Assembly: GCA_003344405.1 (NCBI GenBank)
Contig: NOWV01000071.1
Coordinates: 62,001 to 126,000 of the forward strand
Origin: Trichoplax sp. H2
Lineage: Eukaryota; Placozoa; Uniplacotomia; Trichoplacea
Direction of reading: 5' to 3'
Length of the DNA: 64,000 bases
Shown: in pieces, positions 1-13,508 of the stretch
How positions within the stretch are numbered: position 1 is the first letter of the stretch
Layout of the letters: each line of letters begins with the position of its first letter
The notes under the pieces: model-generated
What the model was told of the DNA's origin: nothing
The model's database searches: none
The model's input: only the letters and a program-made list of their open reading frames with translations
Position numbers and translations under genes: made by a program

Positions 1-173
1 AGGGTAAATAATATAATTTAGTTATACTTTCTTACAATGATTATAGTACTGCCAACGAGAATGATCATTCTACTTCCTTAAATCGATCAAGCAATAAGTT
101 TCACAAGTCGTTTAAGATACAGAGATTATAATTCTGCTTTAAAAATAATTTGTAATATTATTTAATTCCATAG

Positions 174-3100
174 CGCTGTCAGATTTATCCTTTACGTTAT
201 TCATCTTTGATGAAGTGGAAGAGCCATCTTATATGGATTATTTGACATTCGCTAAAAATAGTGTCGTTATTTCTACACAGTCTAGTCAAGCTGTGATTGA
301 AAAATTCGATTACAATATCCAATCTCAGGTAAGTTTCCGATTAAATATATTTACAAGTATAGCCTTAGTAATTATGTTTAGGTATTGCAAAAGTATTTAA
401 AGCAGTAATGGGTAATGGAATAACCTAAATTATTAAATCTTTGCTGCATTACAGCACAGTAGTTATCTAGTTCATGTAACTAAAATTGAATAAACTTACA
501 AGTATATCCTCAGTAACTCAGTTTAAGTGTTGCAAAAGTATTTAAATTAGTAATGGAATAGCCTAAAGTAGTAAATCTCCCTAGTATTAGAATAGTTATC
601 TAATTCACGTAACTAAACTTATGTGAGTAATAATTTTCTGCTAATAGGAAAGCTTTACTCAACAAGAGGCTTTGCAAATTATAGGATCATTTCAAGAAAA
701 TGCCAAGACGCAATCATGGGTCAATGATGACATCGTTAAGCAAGTAGTAGGAAAGTATCGATCAAGTCCGCAAGCAATTGCCTTAGTAGGTGGAGCTCAA
801 CTAAAATCCTTAGACGAATGGAAAGAAGTTCAAGCTTTACCGGAAGCAAAGCGGACTACGAAGCAGTCAGAAAACACATTCACATTATTCACTCATATCA
901 TGAATAAACTACCAGAACGAACACGAAAACTATTTACACTACTAGGTGCATGCTTTAGAGTTAAAATTTCCGTTGCCGTTATCACTATACTGTGGAACTT
1001 ACCGGCTGATCAAGTCTCAGTAATACTGCAAGATTTACATCAACGATCATTACTATCTTATGCTAGTGAAAACGATTGCAGGTAATAGTAAAAGGAGCTG
1101 ATAAACTTGAAGTAGCAATAGAATTTTATATTGAAATTGAATAAAACATTTCCATTAAAGGGTGTGAACGTTAAAATACATCTAGTAGATTATTTTTATT
1201 ATATTAAACTATTACATTATATTCTGTTACATGAAACAAAGTTTTTACCTATAAATAAAAATACTAGATTACAGGACTATAAAGCCTGAGATTAGAATTA
1301 ATTTAAAAAAAAGGAATTTTAAAGTTATGACTTTCGTTCCACTTGAATCTAACTCATTAAGTATTTGTTACAGAATGATTGCAGTAGTAGCATATCAAAC
1401 AGATACCGGTACGAGCATATTACTAATTGAATCCCGCACTAAAAACTTGTAGGCCTTATTGCCAAATCAATAACTTAATCATGGACTACTTGCAGTTACC
1501 TTCCAATGTACAATATGTTCAATCGGATTACATGAAAAATTTACATCTCAATCTGATTAATCAATATCAATTGCATTGCGATGAAAATTGGATACTAAAA
1601 GAAGACGATGGCTACTTTTATCGCTACTTCATGAATCATCTGATGGCAGCTGAAAAAGACGATATTATTCAGCAAATCTTATCAAACAGTGAATGGATCA
1701 ACAATCAGTTAAAACTACTGAAACAACCTTCATTCTTATATGCTAATATGGAACAGATTCAGGACTATTTGCAAAGAAAGGTATATTAAATTACGTAGAA
1801 TAAATTCTTCTGTTGAATAGTTCTTTCGTGGAAGTCAATGCATTCTTCAAATTTCAGAATTGTAATTTAACATCCTTGTAGAAGAAGAGCCTAAATAATT
1901 CTTTAAAAAGTCGTAAATTTAGTGCATTTTGGATTCAAATACGATATCTTCCAAATAAATGGGATAAATATGAATAGAAAGTTCTCCTTTTGAATAATTT
2001 TTGTATAACATATATATATGTATATCGATACATTTATGCAATCTTTAGAAACGTTCCTCTAACACATATAAGCGGATTAGGCTTATACTGGTAATGATTT
2101 AAAATACAGCTTATCCAGGCTATTTTAGATCAACAAGACAGTCATTTAGGCAATAATCCATAGCCATGATATAATGGAATAAAGATTAAATTTCTTCATA
2201 TAGGATTTAGATTCGACTTCAAAGCCATTAGAATTCTTGAAAAGATTTGAAAAATTTCTACCGAAAAGTGATCCAGATCTACTGCAGTTAATTTTAGATT
2301 TTGCACCTAGCGACAGTCCTCTGCGTCAGCAAGCATATAAAAGTGCTCGTCGATTAAGCAAAGAAGGGAAAGGGATTTACCTGAAATTGAGGTTGCAATA
2401 AATCATACTTTGCCTATATATTATTAAGAAAAGACTGATTTAAAATGAAGTCTTTACTAATCTGTAGATTAATGTGTATCTAACTATTATAATTAGCTAC
2501 TCCGAAAACAGAAGTCCTGAAAATTTCTACGACATACAGAATTTGCCTGAGGAAGAAGAACCAAATGTAAATAGATCAAGTTAATGCTACCTAAGTTTAC
2601 TTTATCTCGTCATTATCGTATATTACCGTTAACTTACTGGAGATAAAACTGTAATACGAATAATCATTCTTGCACCGATCATTGCTAATTTTAAAGCAAA
2701 TTAAAAATAAGACAAGTTAATTTAGGAGTATTATATTGTTAATATTTTTACAGTTACGGAATTTAGTTATCGAAAGAGGTAATCCATACACCTTGTTTGA
2801 AGGCAAAATTTATCGTTATGCGGAAAGCTTCGATCATAAAATGAAAGCGCGTGGATATGGCCCAGTGAGTAATTCATTATTGCCTTGGCACTTGGCAATA
2901 CTTTATTTATGCATTTTCATAATAAGTCGAAGAAGAGTTGTCATACATTTGTGGTATTGTTTGGAATTATTCGAAAATAGATGGAACAGAAATGTTTTAA
3001 ATTGAGTAGTCCATGTTATCGCATTTAAGTAAATGAGAAGGGCTATTTTTTGCAGAGCACTTATTCTTCTTTACAAAGAAATAGTCTTTGCAGTATTTAC

Positions 3101-6100
3101 TTACTAGTAATACAGTAAGAACATGCATCACCTAGCTATCATTTATTGCTATGTATTTATTCTCCATTGCAATGAAAACATTCATTGCTGTTTCCTGATG
3201 TAATACTACAGAGTTTATTAGTAACTTTAAGTACATAGTATTTATTCTCCATTTGCAACGAAAATATTCTTTTCTATTTACTTGAGCAATACCTGTATCA
3301 TATGATTTGTTAGCACCATTTTTTGTAAATTACTTATTCTTCATTGAAACCGAAATATTTATTGCTGTTTATTTGTGCAGTATTACAAGCTTTATTAGTG
3401 ACATTTTCTGAAGCAATTTATTCTCATTTACATCAAAGAGAGAAATGGCTATTTATATAGACGATATTACAATCTTTTATTAGCAACTTGTCCAGAAAAT
3501 CTATCGTTGAACAAACATTACTTGTGAGGATTCATTCTCTTTTACAGCTATGCTCTGATACCTTTTAATCTATTAATTAGTTTCATGGCATGAACATGTA
3601 TCGATTTAGTTGGGAAATTGTTTCTGTTGAAGAAGGTTTGCAATTGCTATTTATTCTGGAAAATGGTGAAAAAGCAACACACTTAGAGGCTTGTAGCGTC
3701 CAATTTTTTGAGAGAAGTAACACATCGTTTGTTACTATTTCAGAAGAAAAGCATCAATTGCACGTAAGAAAATAAATTTGTCTACCATCTGTATTAAATT
3801 GGTAGTTTGTATTAATTATTGCACGCTATAAGTCGCAAAGAAAAGCATTAAACAAGCCGCTATAACGATACTAATCAATTACTTGCTACATCATTTATAT
3901 TCATGGCTCAATTATTTATATATATGATATTCTATACTGTACGTATACAGCAAGTATTACAACCTACGTTAAGTAGCACTTATACATGTGATTTCTCTAA
4001 TAATAGTCTAGCCAAAAATATTCAAGTTTCATTTTTAAATCAGAGTTGCTTATGTAGATGCGCTGATATTATTCTGAACTTAGCTTTAGCTATAGCAAGT
4101 AGGAATAGAATAATTTCTTGTTTTAGTTCCGATATTATCATTTATTTTTACGCTGAATTTTGACAACTCTAAGTCATATAAGAGCATTATTACTACATCC
4201 AATGATTCTAAACATTCAAAAATAGAATTTTATTCATTTCTTAAGACTGCTGACCTTGACTTACCGATATTTTCTCATCTCATTTATGATAGCTATGGGA
4301 AATAAAAGATGGATTGATTCATTGCATAAGAAGTTCTACTCCTACAGAATTTTACATTAACAACTTTTCCTTTGTACCCGACACGACTAATATACTTGTA
4401 GCGATAGAAAGATATCAAAGATGGAATATGTATATGCCCAAAGACTTGATCAACGAATGCTATATTGAGGTGAGTTATCCAATACCAATTATAGTGTACA
4501 TAAGGTATTTCATTGCCTTGATTGCTCTACTATATTAGCATATGAATACCATCATCTCAAAGCTAATATTTTAGTGTATCATCTATACTAATTAGTTAAG
4601 ATCATGGCTAAAAAATGTATCTATTATTCAGGTTTGGACACTGAAAAATCTTCAGCCTATCTCAAAGATAACAGTGCCTGCTAGAATGAATAGTTCATAC
4701 AAGCCTCTGACTGGAAAGCCTGATCCAAGCGATCATTTAATATCCTATGTTGGCCCGTTCGATGATAGCCGTTATTTAATATCTTATGGAAATATAAGCG
4801 GTTTACTGACTATTGAAAATTGTCGAGATAAAACGGAGAAAGATTTCGCTAACCATTGGTCGGACATGTTTAAGATAATCGATAACGGTTATACTCATCT
4901 TGCCATATCAAAAGACAAGAAATATATTGCTTGTATGTCCTACTTCGGAGATATTCTGGTAGGTACATTGAACGACTGAACAATTTAGTATAGGCCTTAA
5001 CATTAATCACTTTAAGTATAGTGTCATATTTACTTTTTCACCAGGTTAAGGTTACCATAGACAAGCAGTAGTTCTATCTTTACTTTTAGCTTCTATCCTC
5101 TCTTAAATTCCTTACATCTGGCATTACTTCATGTCATAAATAAGATCACCTTCATGCTAAATATACCGTTATAGGAATTAAATACATATTACCTGGGTGC
5201 TGCATATTAGTGGAGTGGCTTGTTGTTATCACTTGTCCCTTTCTTGTCATCTCTTCACTCTTCAGTTTGTTTTGATAGGCTTAAATAGAGTAGTACTACG
5301 AATGTATATTCATGCAATTGCTTCATGATCTATTTTGCCGATTTTGATTCATAGTAAAGTTTTTAACCTACCTTGATTAAGTAGGAATATTGCGAAATGA
5401 TAGCAAATATTCCTTTTACTTTAATATCATATCAGGATCGTTTTGTGAATGTATCTCGTTTTATGTTCTATTTAGCGTCTTCTTTCTATCCCAGTATGTT
5501 TTCAATTTTAGCATAATAAAGTTAAATACTTCATTGCTGCTACTTAAATGTCATTCTGACTGTTTTTTTAATTTTTCGATGGCATTTTGTTGTTGTAGTT
5601 CTATCAGGTTGGTCCCAATGAGATTACGTATTATTCCATGATTGTATGCGAAAATGGCAATTCCCGAATATCTTTTGTGGATGATAGCTATGATATTATG
5701 ATCCACTTTGATAACACTCGTCTTTATTATGCCTTTCCCAGTAAGTCTCACTACGATTAATATAAATTAATGTAAAGCGAGATGTTCCCAACTCATTTCT
5801 AAATTTGATGATGAATGCCCGTTTTAGCTACGTATAAACCAATATCAACGCAGGGACAGGCCAACGCTGGTAGAAATTATAATTTGCAAGTTTCCAAGAA
5901 CAAAATTGTTAATAATGTACTAGTCATAGCGGAAATTATCAAAACAGAAGATAATTTCCAGCTAAAGGTTTGTACCACCACGCTACAGAAATATTGGATA
6001 TCAAATTCTGCCGGTATCACATCTTTCCGTAGCCAAAGTAGCAAAGTTACTTGAGTCCTAATTTGAAAATTTTTGTTAATTTAACAGGTTCACCGAGGCG

Positions 6101-9100
6101 ATCGTCAAGAAGAAGTTTCCAGTCATCATTTTGGCTCTCACTATAAATCGACTTTTGTATCCAAAGATCACTCTACTGTCGACCTTTTTCTATTTGAAGA
6201 TCTTCCAAGTATTTTGTTGACTGAAGTTTATGCTTGCGAGAATGAAGATTGCTTAAAAGATCAGAACAAGAGACATTATCACTGCTTTTATAGCGTAAGT
6301 TACAGTCTTATTTAAATCTAAAGTGTCAAATCATGGAAAACCACCCAATCAGCTGATCGTTTTTATTTTACACACAGCTATATTATGAATATTCCTAATA
6401 GTTCCGCTTAGAAGTAATTTTTTATCTGAATAACATCAGAATATGCTATCGTTAGTGTTATAATCGTTTGATTAGAATTTATATGCCGACAGTTTATTCA
6501 TAACCTATAACACGCAATAAATTGGATAACTAGGTATTCACGTGGAAGTAGTTCATTGGTCCAGTTTTCTATTCCTTTCTTGCATGCATAGACTCACTCT
6601 GATAAGTACTAATCTAATTCTAATTCTGGGTGCGATCAATATTGAATATCAGCCAAAGTGTTTATTGCTACTATATTAGAATACAAGCAATGGAGACCTT
6701 GAAAATAATTCCAAGGGTAGAAATTAAGTCTATTCTCCATCATCAAGCGATCCTTCACATGTCGATTTGCCTACATTCATCAACGAGCGAATTTCAAAAT
6801 TTACTTTTTTACCTAATTAAATCATGGACGTAATTAAAATTCAACTTCTCCTTGCACCTCTAATTGTAGCGATGAAACGCTTTCAAGATATACTTTACCT
6901 GTGCAATTAATTAGCACAGCTATAGTGATCATTTTTCACTATCCTTGTCTAATATCTATACTACCAACAGACAACTTTCAAGATTTGCTTTTCTTACATA
7001 TTAAATCATTAATGTCATGTTCCTTAATTGCAATGAGTGGAGTTAAGAATATTGATAACCTCATTTTATCTTGTAGCTGAGAAGATTTGATGACCTTGAC
7101 CATGATTTTTGGGTTTATGAAATCTTGGTAAGCGATTTCAAGCATCAAGAATCTCAACCACCTTCGGTAGGAGGAATATCTCCTTCCTTTACGATTCCCA
7201 CATTAGCCCTCGTACCAGGAATGGGAAAATATGGCTTTATAGATAATACTAAGCCTAATATTAGAATTGAATCCTTTTACCGCCAGTATGACAATCAAAT
7301 AATGGTCATAATCACGGTGAGAATAAGCTGCTTATTAAAATCAAGCCTACATCGCATCTAAAAAGATCCATAACTATTTTAAATAAGTATATACGAGACT
7401 AGTCAAGAACTAGGCATTACATAATTATTACATTTCCTTTATTGATGACTTTTTAGCACTTTAAATATTTCTAGCAATTCATAATTTAGTAAGTAATCCC
7501 GGACTTACAATATTATAATTGTAAGATATTACATGAAATTAAATTCATGTTAACATGACAGTAAAATTTAGCCATACTATCTTATACTAGGAAAGCCGGC
7601 GACTAATTATCCTGTTCATCGATGCTGCGAGTGGGGCTACTACTGCTAAACATGTCGAAGAGATTAATGATATCGCTCCAGCAATTGCTTATTTAGCTAA
7701 TGAAAACTTTGTTCTTTATCATGAATCCAATACAAAGGTATGCGCCGAACAGGAACGAATCCTCAAGGTATGGTAGTTGCGGATGTATCAATATTTAATT
7801 TCAGGCTTTTGAAAACATTGATTTTATCTATTTTGTTGATGAATGCCACTCGATTCTCTTTGGATTAATGGCGAACCTCTACAGTCTTTTCAACTTTTAA
7901 TAAGATGTAAAATGCAAACCTAGTGATCTTAGTCAATTTCGACTATAGAACCGTGATACCTTAGAAATCAAGAACAGGAAATTTTATACGATCCGGCGTT
8001 GATTAAAATCCCCCGGACAGTTGACATAAAATGTTCATCAAAGTATTAGCTGTTCTGTTCTTAGCTCAATACTGCAAGTAGAATGAAAAATTACAGTTTT
8101 AAAGATACTTACCAGCATAAATTCCTTAGTTCAAGAGCTGGAATGGCCATTACAATACTTCGCTTATTTTACGAGTGTGAACATTATAATTGGCAACTTA
8201 CGTTTTGGCGCTCTATTTATAATTAAATATACTTTTTGAAGTACAATATGCATATGTGCTCAGCCACAAGCTATCTGATGTATCTACATATATATTAAAA
8301 ATTAAATCCTGGTAAGTTTGGATTGGAAATAAATAATCAGAATACTAATAGGTTTTCTATCTGTCTCAGATATCACAAAAGAATAGAATTAATGAGCTAG
8401 AAAAGCATTTACTAACGTTTCCGTATCTTAATATAAGTACCGCTATCATTGACTAATTAATTCATTTCCGATCTCAGTCTTGCAAAAATTTAACTTTTAA
8501 TGTACAGCATACCGTCATTGCAGGTTAAATGAGTTTCATCAGGGATTATGAATGACAGAGTTATGTTTCTATCTACTTACGTAGAAATACAAGATGCAAG
8601 GTAGCAATATCCAAGTTGTACAATGTGTTAAAGGAAAATTATTTAATGAAGAGGAAAGACCAGTTTCTACCTATTGTAAAATGACCATTTCTGAAGACAA
8701 CAAAGATATCCAATTGACTGATGTTCTTAATGTTGACGATGATGATAAAATTAAGGAACAATTTGGATTAACAGACTGGAAAATTTCTGTAAGTAATATT
8801 GATGTCTTATATTCTTTGCATCCTGTTACACTGAGTATGGCTCTATCCTATCGGTGTTTCCGACACCTCTTATTAATATGGGCTTACGCTTGTGAATTAA
8901 ATCTTGCGTAGAAAAAGGAAGGATATAACCGTGCTTTAGGTATTTTGATTCGTAAAGGAAACTATGTCATGGTATGTTTTATGATGTTGGTTGTTATTAT
9001 TACTGTTTAAATTTGAAGAGATTTTACATGGCTCCATTATTAAATCAACTGATTTTTCAACGGCCTATTTTCTGTTGAAAAGGTATTTCGCGAACCTAGC

Positions 9101-9385
9101 CAAGGCAGCCACCAACAAGCTAGCTTCTATGCAGGTAATCGAAAAATCGAGTTTAATCCGACTTCTACTTATTTGCCTCATTTATGGGATAAAAAGTATG
9201 CCGTTATAGCCGAGGGCAGTGGAATTGAGATCTATGATAATGCAACATTGCAATTAAAACTGAGGTATTCACCGATTCGCCTTTGTGATGAATACGTTAC
9301 TTCAGTTCAAGCAAGTCCTGATGGTAGAACTATTACCTGCACGCAACCTCATAGTTGTTTAAATATTATGAAAGCGATCATTTAG
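174..9385 (+). CDS. Apaf-1-like NB-ARC/beta-propeller gene A (5' end outside window)
   Basis: Partial STAND-ATPase gene. Exons I can join: 174-328, 648-1081, 1453-1780, 2204-2391, 2497-2566, 2754-2864, 3581-3763, 4293-4469, 4632-4958, 5599-5740, 5828-5967, 6088-6294, 7078-7316, 7596-7737, 8585-8788, 8912-8971, 9083-9385. The first exon is the Walker B region (LFIFDEVEE), the second the ARC1/winged-helix part (SPQAIALVGG), the third the MHD/helical region (INNLIMDYLQ). The rest is a degenerate WD40-like propeller (LWEIKDG, VWTLKNL, ASPDGRTITC). Order and sequence match genes B and C in this window exon by exon; the 60-nt penultimate exon is shared. CARD and P-loop should lie to the left and cannot be judged. 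Odd: the switch motifs differ from B and C (DE for DD, STQ for TSR, NN for HD, altered GLPL). The frame is open throughout, so it is not an obvious pseudogene. Family call is firm; exon edges are by eye. Confidence 0.82.
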
Positions 9386-10334
9386 CGCTGATCTACTTTT
9401 TTTCCTGCAGAGTATAAAAGTGGTAATGATAAAATGATAGACAACCTATGAAAATGCTAGGAATGTCAATAGATTGATTTTGTCGTTTATTTTTTCTGTA
9501 TTTTACAAATAGTACTGTACATCCATAGTTTATTTGTGAAATTGATATGGTAGAAAAATTGCGGTAGGTGTAATTGATTTCGTGGTAAAGAATAAAACAG
9601 AGCGCTTTCCATTTGTACTCAGTAAAATGGGCCATTTTATTATAGATATTTCATTACTGATTTAAATTATAATTTTAGGATGAGACAGAGTTAAACTCGT
9701 AATACCAGATAAAAGGAGATTGCAGTAATGAGTACCTTAGCACGATTTTGCCTTGATAAGGGAAGGGAATCGTTGTAGGAAGTCAAAACGGTGCTTTGAA
9801 ATAAGTCATATAGATTGGATAGCATCATTTCTAATTCTTTGCATCGCAAAATCAATGGATGCTACATTAGATAGGGTTTATCATTGCTGTAAAAATAAAG
9901 GTATCGTTAATCGTTCAACATCATATTGTCATTTCTTGGCTATTCCTAAACGGTGATTGCATCTTCTCTGATCATGATAAGTCACAATGCAGCTTTAAGT
10001 TAGTAGGGACTAACGATTGAGTGCATAGTGACGACTGTATCAAAAACATATTGCTAACCATTTGCAATTAGTCGTGATGCCGATTATTGTCTTCATTAGA
10101 ATACAAGTGCAATTACAATTTATTCCATAGCTCATCTAAATCGGATGCTTCTTTCGTCTGAGTAGAGGATGTGTGGTAATTAAAGTTTATTTTTGACGAG
10201 ATATAAGAGGAATTCGGTAGCAAGCGATATAGAAGAAATATTAAATTTGATTAAAGAGCATTTTCAACTCGACCATTAGAATCTTCCGGTAAACGCTACG
10301 GTATTTTTACTCGATGAATTACTGTATCCACCTG
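9386..10334. other. Intergenic stretch after gene A
   Basis: No coding exon or RNA gene recognised. AT-rich; ORFs here are short and have no family-like sequence. The right end borders a degraded transposase. Confidence 0.5.
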
Positions 10335-11339
10335 AAGAAAGAGCTGAAATGGTGCGACTTATGCGCAGGTATCAGTCACCCATCTTAGCAAAGAGGGTAT
10401 TCAAGGCCAAGTATCCAAAATTAAACCCGGTGGAGTAAACCTTTACATACAACGTGAAAATGTATACGATGACCCAGTCGTGTCATGGCAAAAAATATAA
10501 GAAAAGACCGGACTTAGTGGGATAGAGAATACCAGTTATTAAGGCCATTATCGCTAGGAATCCACATAAATCAATAAAGCAAATGGTACATGAAACTGGT
10601 ATTGCCAGAACCTGCGCTCATCGCATTTTAACTCAAATTTTAAAATTAAAACCATATACACAAGCCTGCCATCATGAATTGTTCCATAAAGACTACAAGA
10701 AACGTAAAGATGCATGCAATACAATGATTGATTCCATTCGACTTCAGAGTAATTGAACGTACAGAATCATATTTACGGATGAGGCAACTTTTTACGCCAA
10801 CGGTACTGTGGCTTCACAGAATAGCCGTTGCTGGAGCAAAGTTAAGCCAAGTTTCTTTTTTACTAAATCGAGACAGGCTGAGAAAGTGACGGTCTGGTGT
10901 GCCTTTCAAGTGAATGCTATCATCGTGATAACTATTTCACCATGTTGCAGCAATATGCGATACCTAAGATTGCCTCATTAGGTCTTCTTGATAACTGCCT
11001 ATTCCAGCAAGATGGCTCTCCGGCCCATTATAGCCGAAGCGTCGTCGATTTCCACTACAACATATTCAAAGGTAGGTGGATGGGTAAAATGAATATTGCA
11101 GCGATCACTTGGCCGGCATGTTAGCCGGACCTTACTCCACTCCATTACTTTCTGTAGAGTTATTTGAAGCAAGGTGTCTATTGACAAAACGATTATTGTC
11201 CGGATATTCACATTCTTAAAGAAAATATTGAAATAGAATTTGGTACAATCATGCTAGATGTGTTCCATAATGTCTACGAAACATTTGTTAACAGAATACA
11301 GAAATGCATTTCTGCTAGTAGAGGTCGCATTGAGTTATA
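10335..11339 (+). pseudogene. Broken Tc1/mariner-superfamily (DDE_3-like) transposase
   Basis: Relic of a cut-and-paste DNA transposase. An N-terminal helix-turn-helix part is readable in pieces (EMVRLMRRYQSPILAKRVFK near 10,350; NPHKSIKQMVHETGIARTCA near 10,560). The catalytic region follows: first Asp in FTDEATF (codon 10,778-10,780), second in QQDGSPAHY (codon 11,011-11,013), third in PDLTP (codon 11,128-11,130), 38 residues after the second by my count. The first and second catalytic Asp lie in different frames and there are in-frame stops (near 10,755 and 11,122), so it cannot make the full protein. I did not find convincing terminal inverted repeats. The superfamily is clear; the exact family is not. 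Confidence 0.8.
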
Positions 11340-11525
11340 AATTGGACGTTATGATTGGTGTATTTCGTTTGATGTTCCTTGTTCACTTTCAGTACTTATC
11401 GGTATGTATTTTAACTTGTGTTCTTCTTATTCTTTGAATGCCAGGATATATTCGGTAAGTATGGGAAATGGTAAGAATGTTAACATTGAATGATATTGCA
11501 AAATTCATAGTATAGATGTTAGCAG

Positions 11526-11603
11526 ATGTTACGGCCATTCCTAAGAATGATTTTGTCTTTTAGATTTTAAGGACAAAATCATTCTTAGGAATGGCCGTAA
11601 CAT
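11526..11603. repeat. Perfect 32-bp inverted repeat with 14-nt spacer
   Basis: Arms 11,526-11,557 and 11,572-11,603 are exact reverse complements (left arm starts ATGTTACGGCCATT). The spacer is TTTTAGATTTTAAG, which could add a few pairs. It lies about 190 bases downstream of the transposase relic but does not obviously match its ends. It could be a miniature palindromic element or the joined ends of a deleted transposon. Confidence 0.9.
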
Positions 11604-12299
11604 AGATATTATTAAAATGGACAAAGTTTGTGTTATGAATAGTGAAACATTGTAGCTCTTATTAGTGTATCTTTGGTAGGCAGATTAAGGTAAAATACGC
11701 AGTCATAAGATGATAGGGTAATAGGGATGAGTAGCTTAAGAAGTCCCTAGGTTAAGCATATGTAAGGGATATAAATCAGTTAAGCTAACGCAATGAAGCA
11801 GTTCTTAAACACCTAAGGTTGTGTGCGTCACTGTGTCGCTATTCGCCAAGGTTCTACTAGTCAGAGACATGACAGTTCGCAGACATAGAATTTGAACTGC
11901 AATGGTTTAAGCAAAAGGAAAAATGAACAATATAAGACAGGATCGTAATAGGAATACCGAATCATTAATCCATAACATTTGACATATTAATACGTAAATA
12001 GTTAACAGACGATTACTTTCAAAATTGAATTGCATTATTAACTTTCTTTAATAAGGGGAGAGTACTGCCATGTCATTATGCTCTCATGAATCTTACACCT
12101 CGCAGTGCTTTGCTTACTGGATTATATATTCAGTTTCAGACTGTTTAAGTTATGCATAACATGAAGCCTTTCTTCCTTTAATAGTAAGACGAATACGGTA
12201 CCACTGGGATCGCCATCTATCATGTCTGCTTACTATAAAAAATTGTTTATGTACGCTCTTATCAAGTCCTTTTTATTTAGAGAAGAATATATTTCATTC
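11604..12299. other. Intergenic, no gene seen
   Basis: I see no coding exon, RNA gene or clear repeat here. Confidence 0.5.
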
Positions 12300-12530
12300 G
12301 TTGAAGTGGTTATTCTTAAATAAGGTAAACCACCTATGGAAGGGAGTCATTCTACGCATTGATATATGACTACATGTAATTCCCTACAACTTGGTTTATG
12401 CATTTCAAGCATCGTTCAAGTTGTTATTCTTAAATAAGTTAAATCAACCAAAGATGGGAGTCATTCTACGCATTGATATATGACTGCATATATTTCCCTA
12501 CCGCTCGGTTTATGCACTTCCGTGCAAATT
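12300..12530. repeat. Imperfect direct repeat, period about 114 bp
   Basis: Two diverged tandem copies. The shared block TTATTCTTAAATAAG starts at 12,310 and again at 12,424, and both are followed by GGGAGTCATTCTACGCATTG. No coding content seen. Confidence 0.75.
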
Positions 12531-13304
12531 TTGCCCGCTCTAACTAGAATAGCAGGTCCAATTAATCTATTTCGTTTGCCTGCACTGTAGATGATTGATT
12601 TTTGTACCCATCATTCACGGCTTTAACTTTGTCAAAATATCCCTGTCAGAGACGTATATACGAATATTGGAATATTGACAACATTTACTTTGCTATTGAT
12701 TCAGGAATATTGCTAAGTTAGAATTAGAGGTCTGAAACTACTGTCATACCAGCGGCAGCAAAGCCTGCAGTAGCGTATTTTTCAGTAATGATCTCCGCGA
12801 ATAACCGTCGTTGCTGCATATCCTTTGAAAATAGGATACTTTTATACAATAACTCACAGTCTGAAGTGACATATTCTGCTGTAGTTACAATGATTTAAAG
12901 GGGAATTATACTTTCAGAATAACTGCTAGATTTAATTTGGTCACTTCTATAGGGTAATTTTAATTAATTGATTGCGTACACCTCAACTTTGCCCATGCTT
13001 ATTTCCACCTTGTCAGTTTAACAAATACCCTAGCTCAGTTAATTTCTGTTCGGGTTCCATTTGCTCGGTTATACACGGTCACTTTGGTGTTTGCTCCGAC
13101 TTGCTATAGCCAGGTACAGCCAGGTATTGACCAAGAGGAAATTCTGCTCTGTTGTAGATCCATAGTATTTTGTTTTAATCATCTTATTGGACAATCTAAT
13201 ATGATATGTTCTCAATTCACTTCATCTTCTCGGTTACCTTAATAAATGATTCTATTCGTCCGTTAATATACCTTATTTCCTAGAACATTGGCTTCTAACA
13301 AGAG
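12531..13304. other. Intergenic, no gene seen
   Basis: No recognisable exon or RNA gene; the sequence precedes the THAP relic directly. Confidence 0.45.
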
Positions 13305-13508
13305 ATGGCTTTATCATGCGTTGCTTTTGGATGTAAAAATACAAATAAAACTCACCCACAACTTTTATACAATAAATTTCTAGCGAATGCAAAGCTTTAA
13401 CAACTGTGGATTGCTGCCGATAGGTGTGAATGCTCGAAGCTATCAGAGAATAGCAGGATTTGCAGTGCTCATTTCATGTCAGGTTATACAGATGATGATG
13501 TTCACTAA
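13305..13508 (+). pseudogene. THAP-type zinc-finger relic with internal stop
   Basis: From ATG 13,305 the frame reads MALSCVAFGCKNTNKTH, then LWIAADRCECSKL and SRICSAHFMSG. This fits the C2CH pattern of a THAP DNA-binding domain (CxxxxC near the N-terminus, a central W, and CxxH in ICSAHF). A TAA at 13,398-13,400 interrupts the frame at codon 32 and another stop ends it at codon 68. THAP domains occur in P-element transposases and in proteins derived from them. No transposase body was recognised downstream. It could be a dead P-like element or a dead cellular THAP gene; an unusual intron over the stop is less likely. Confidence 0.7.

Noticed and set aside
5551-5751. Minus-strand ORF inside gene A
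   Set aside because: It is the reverse of a plus-strand propeller exon (5,599-5,740) with good splice sites.
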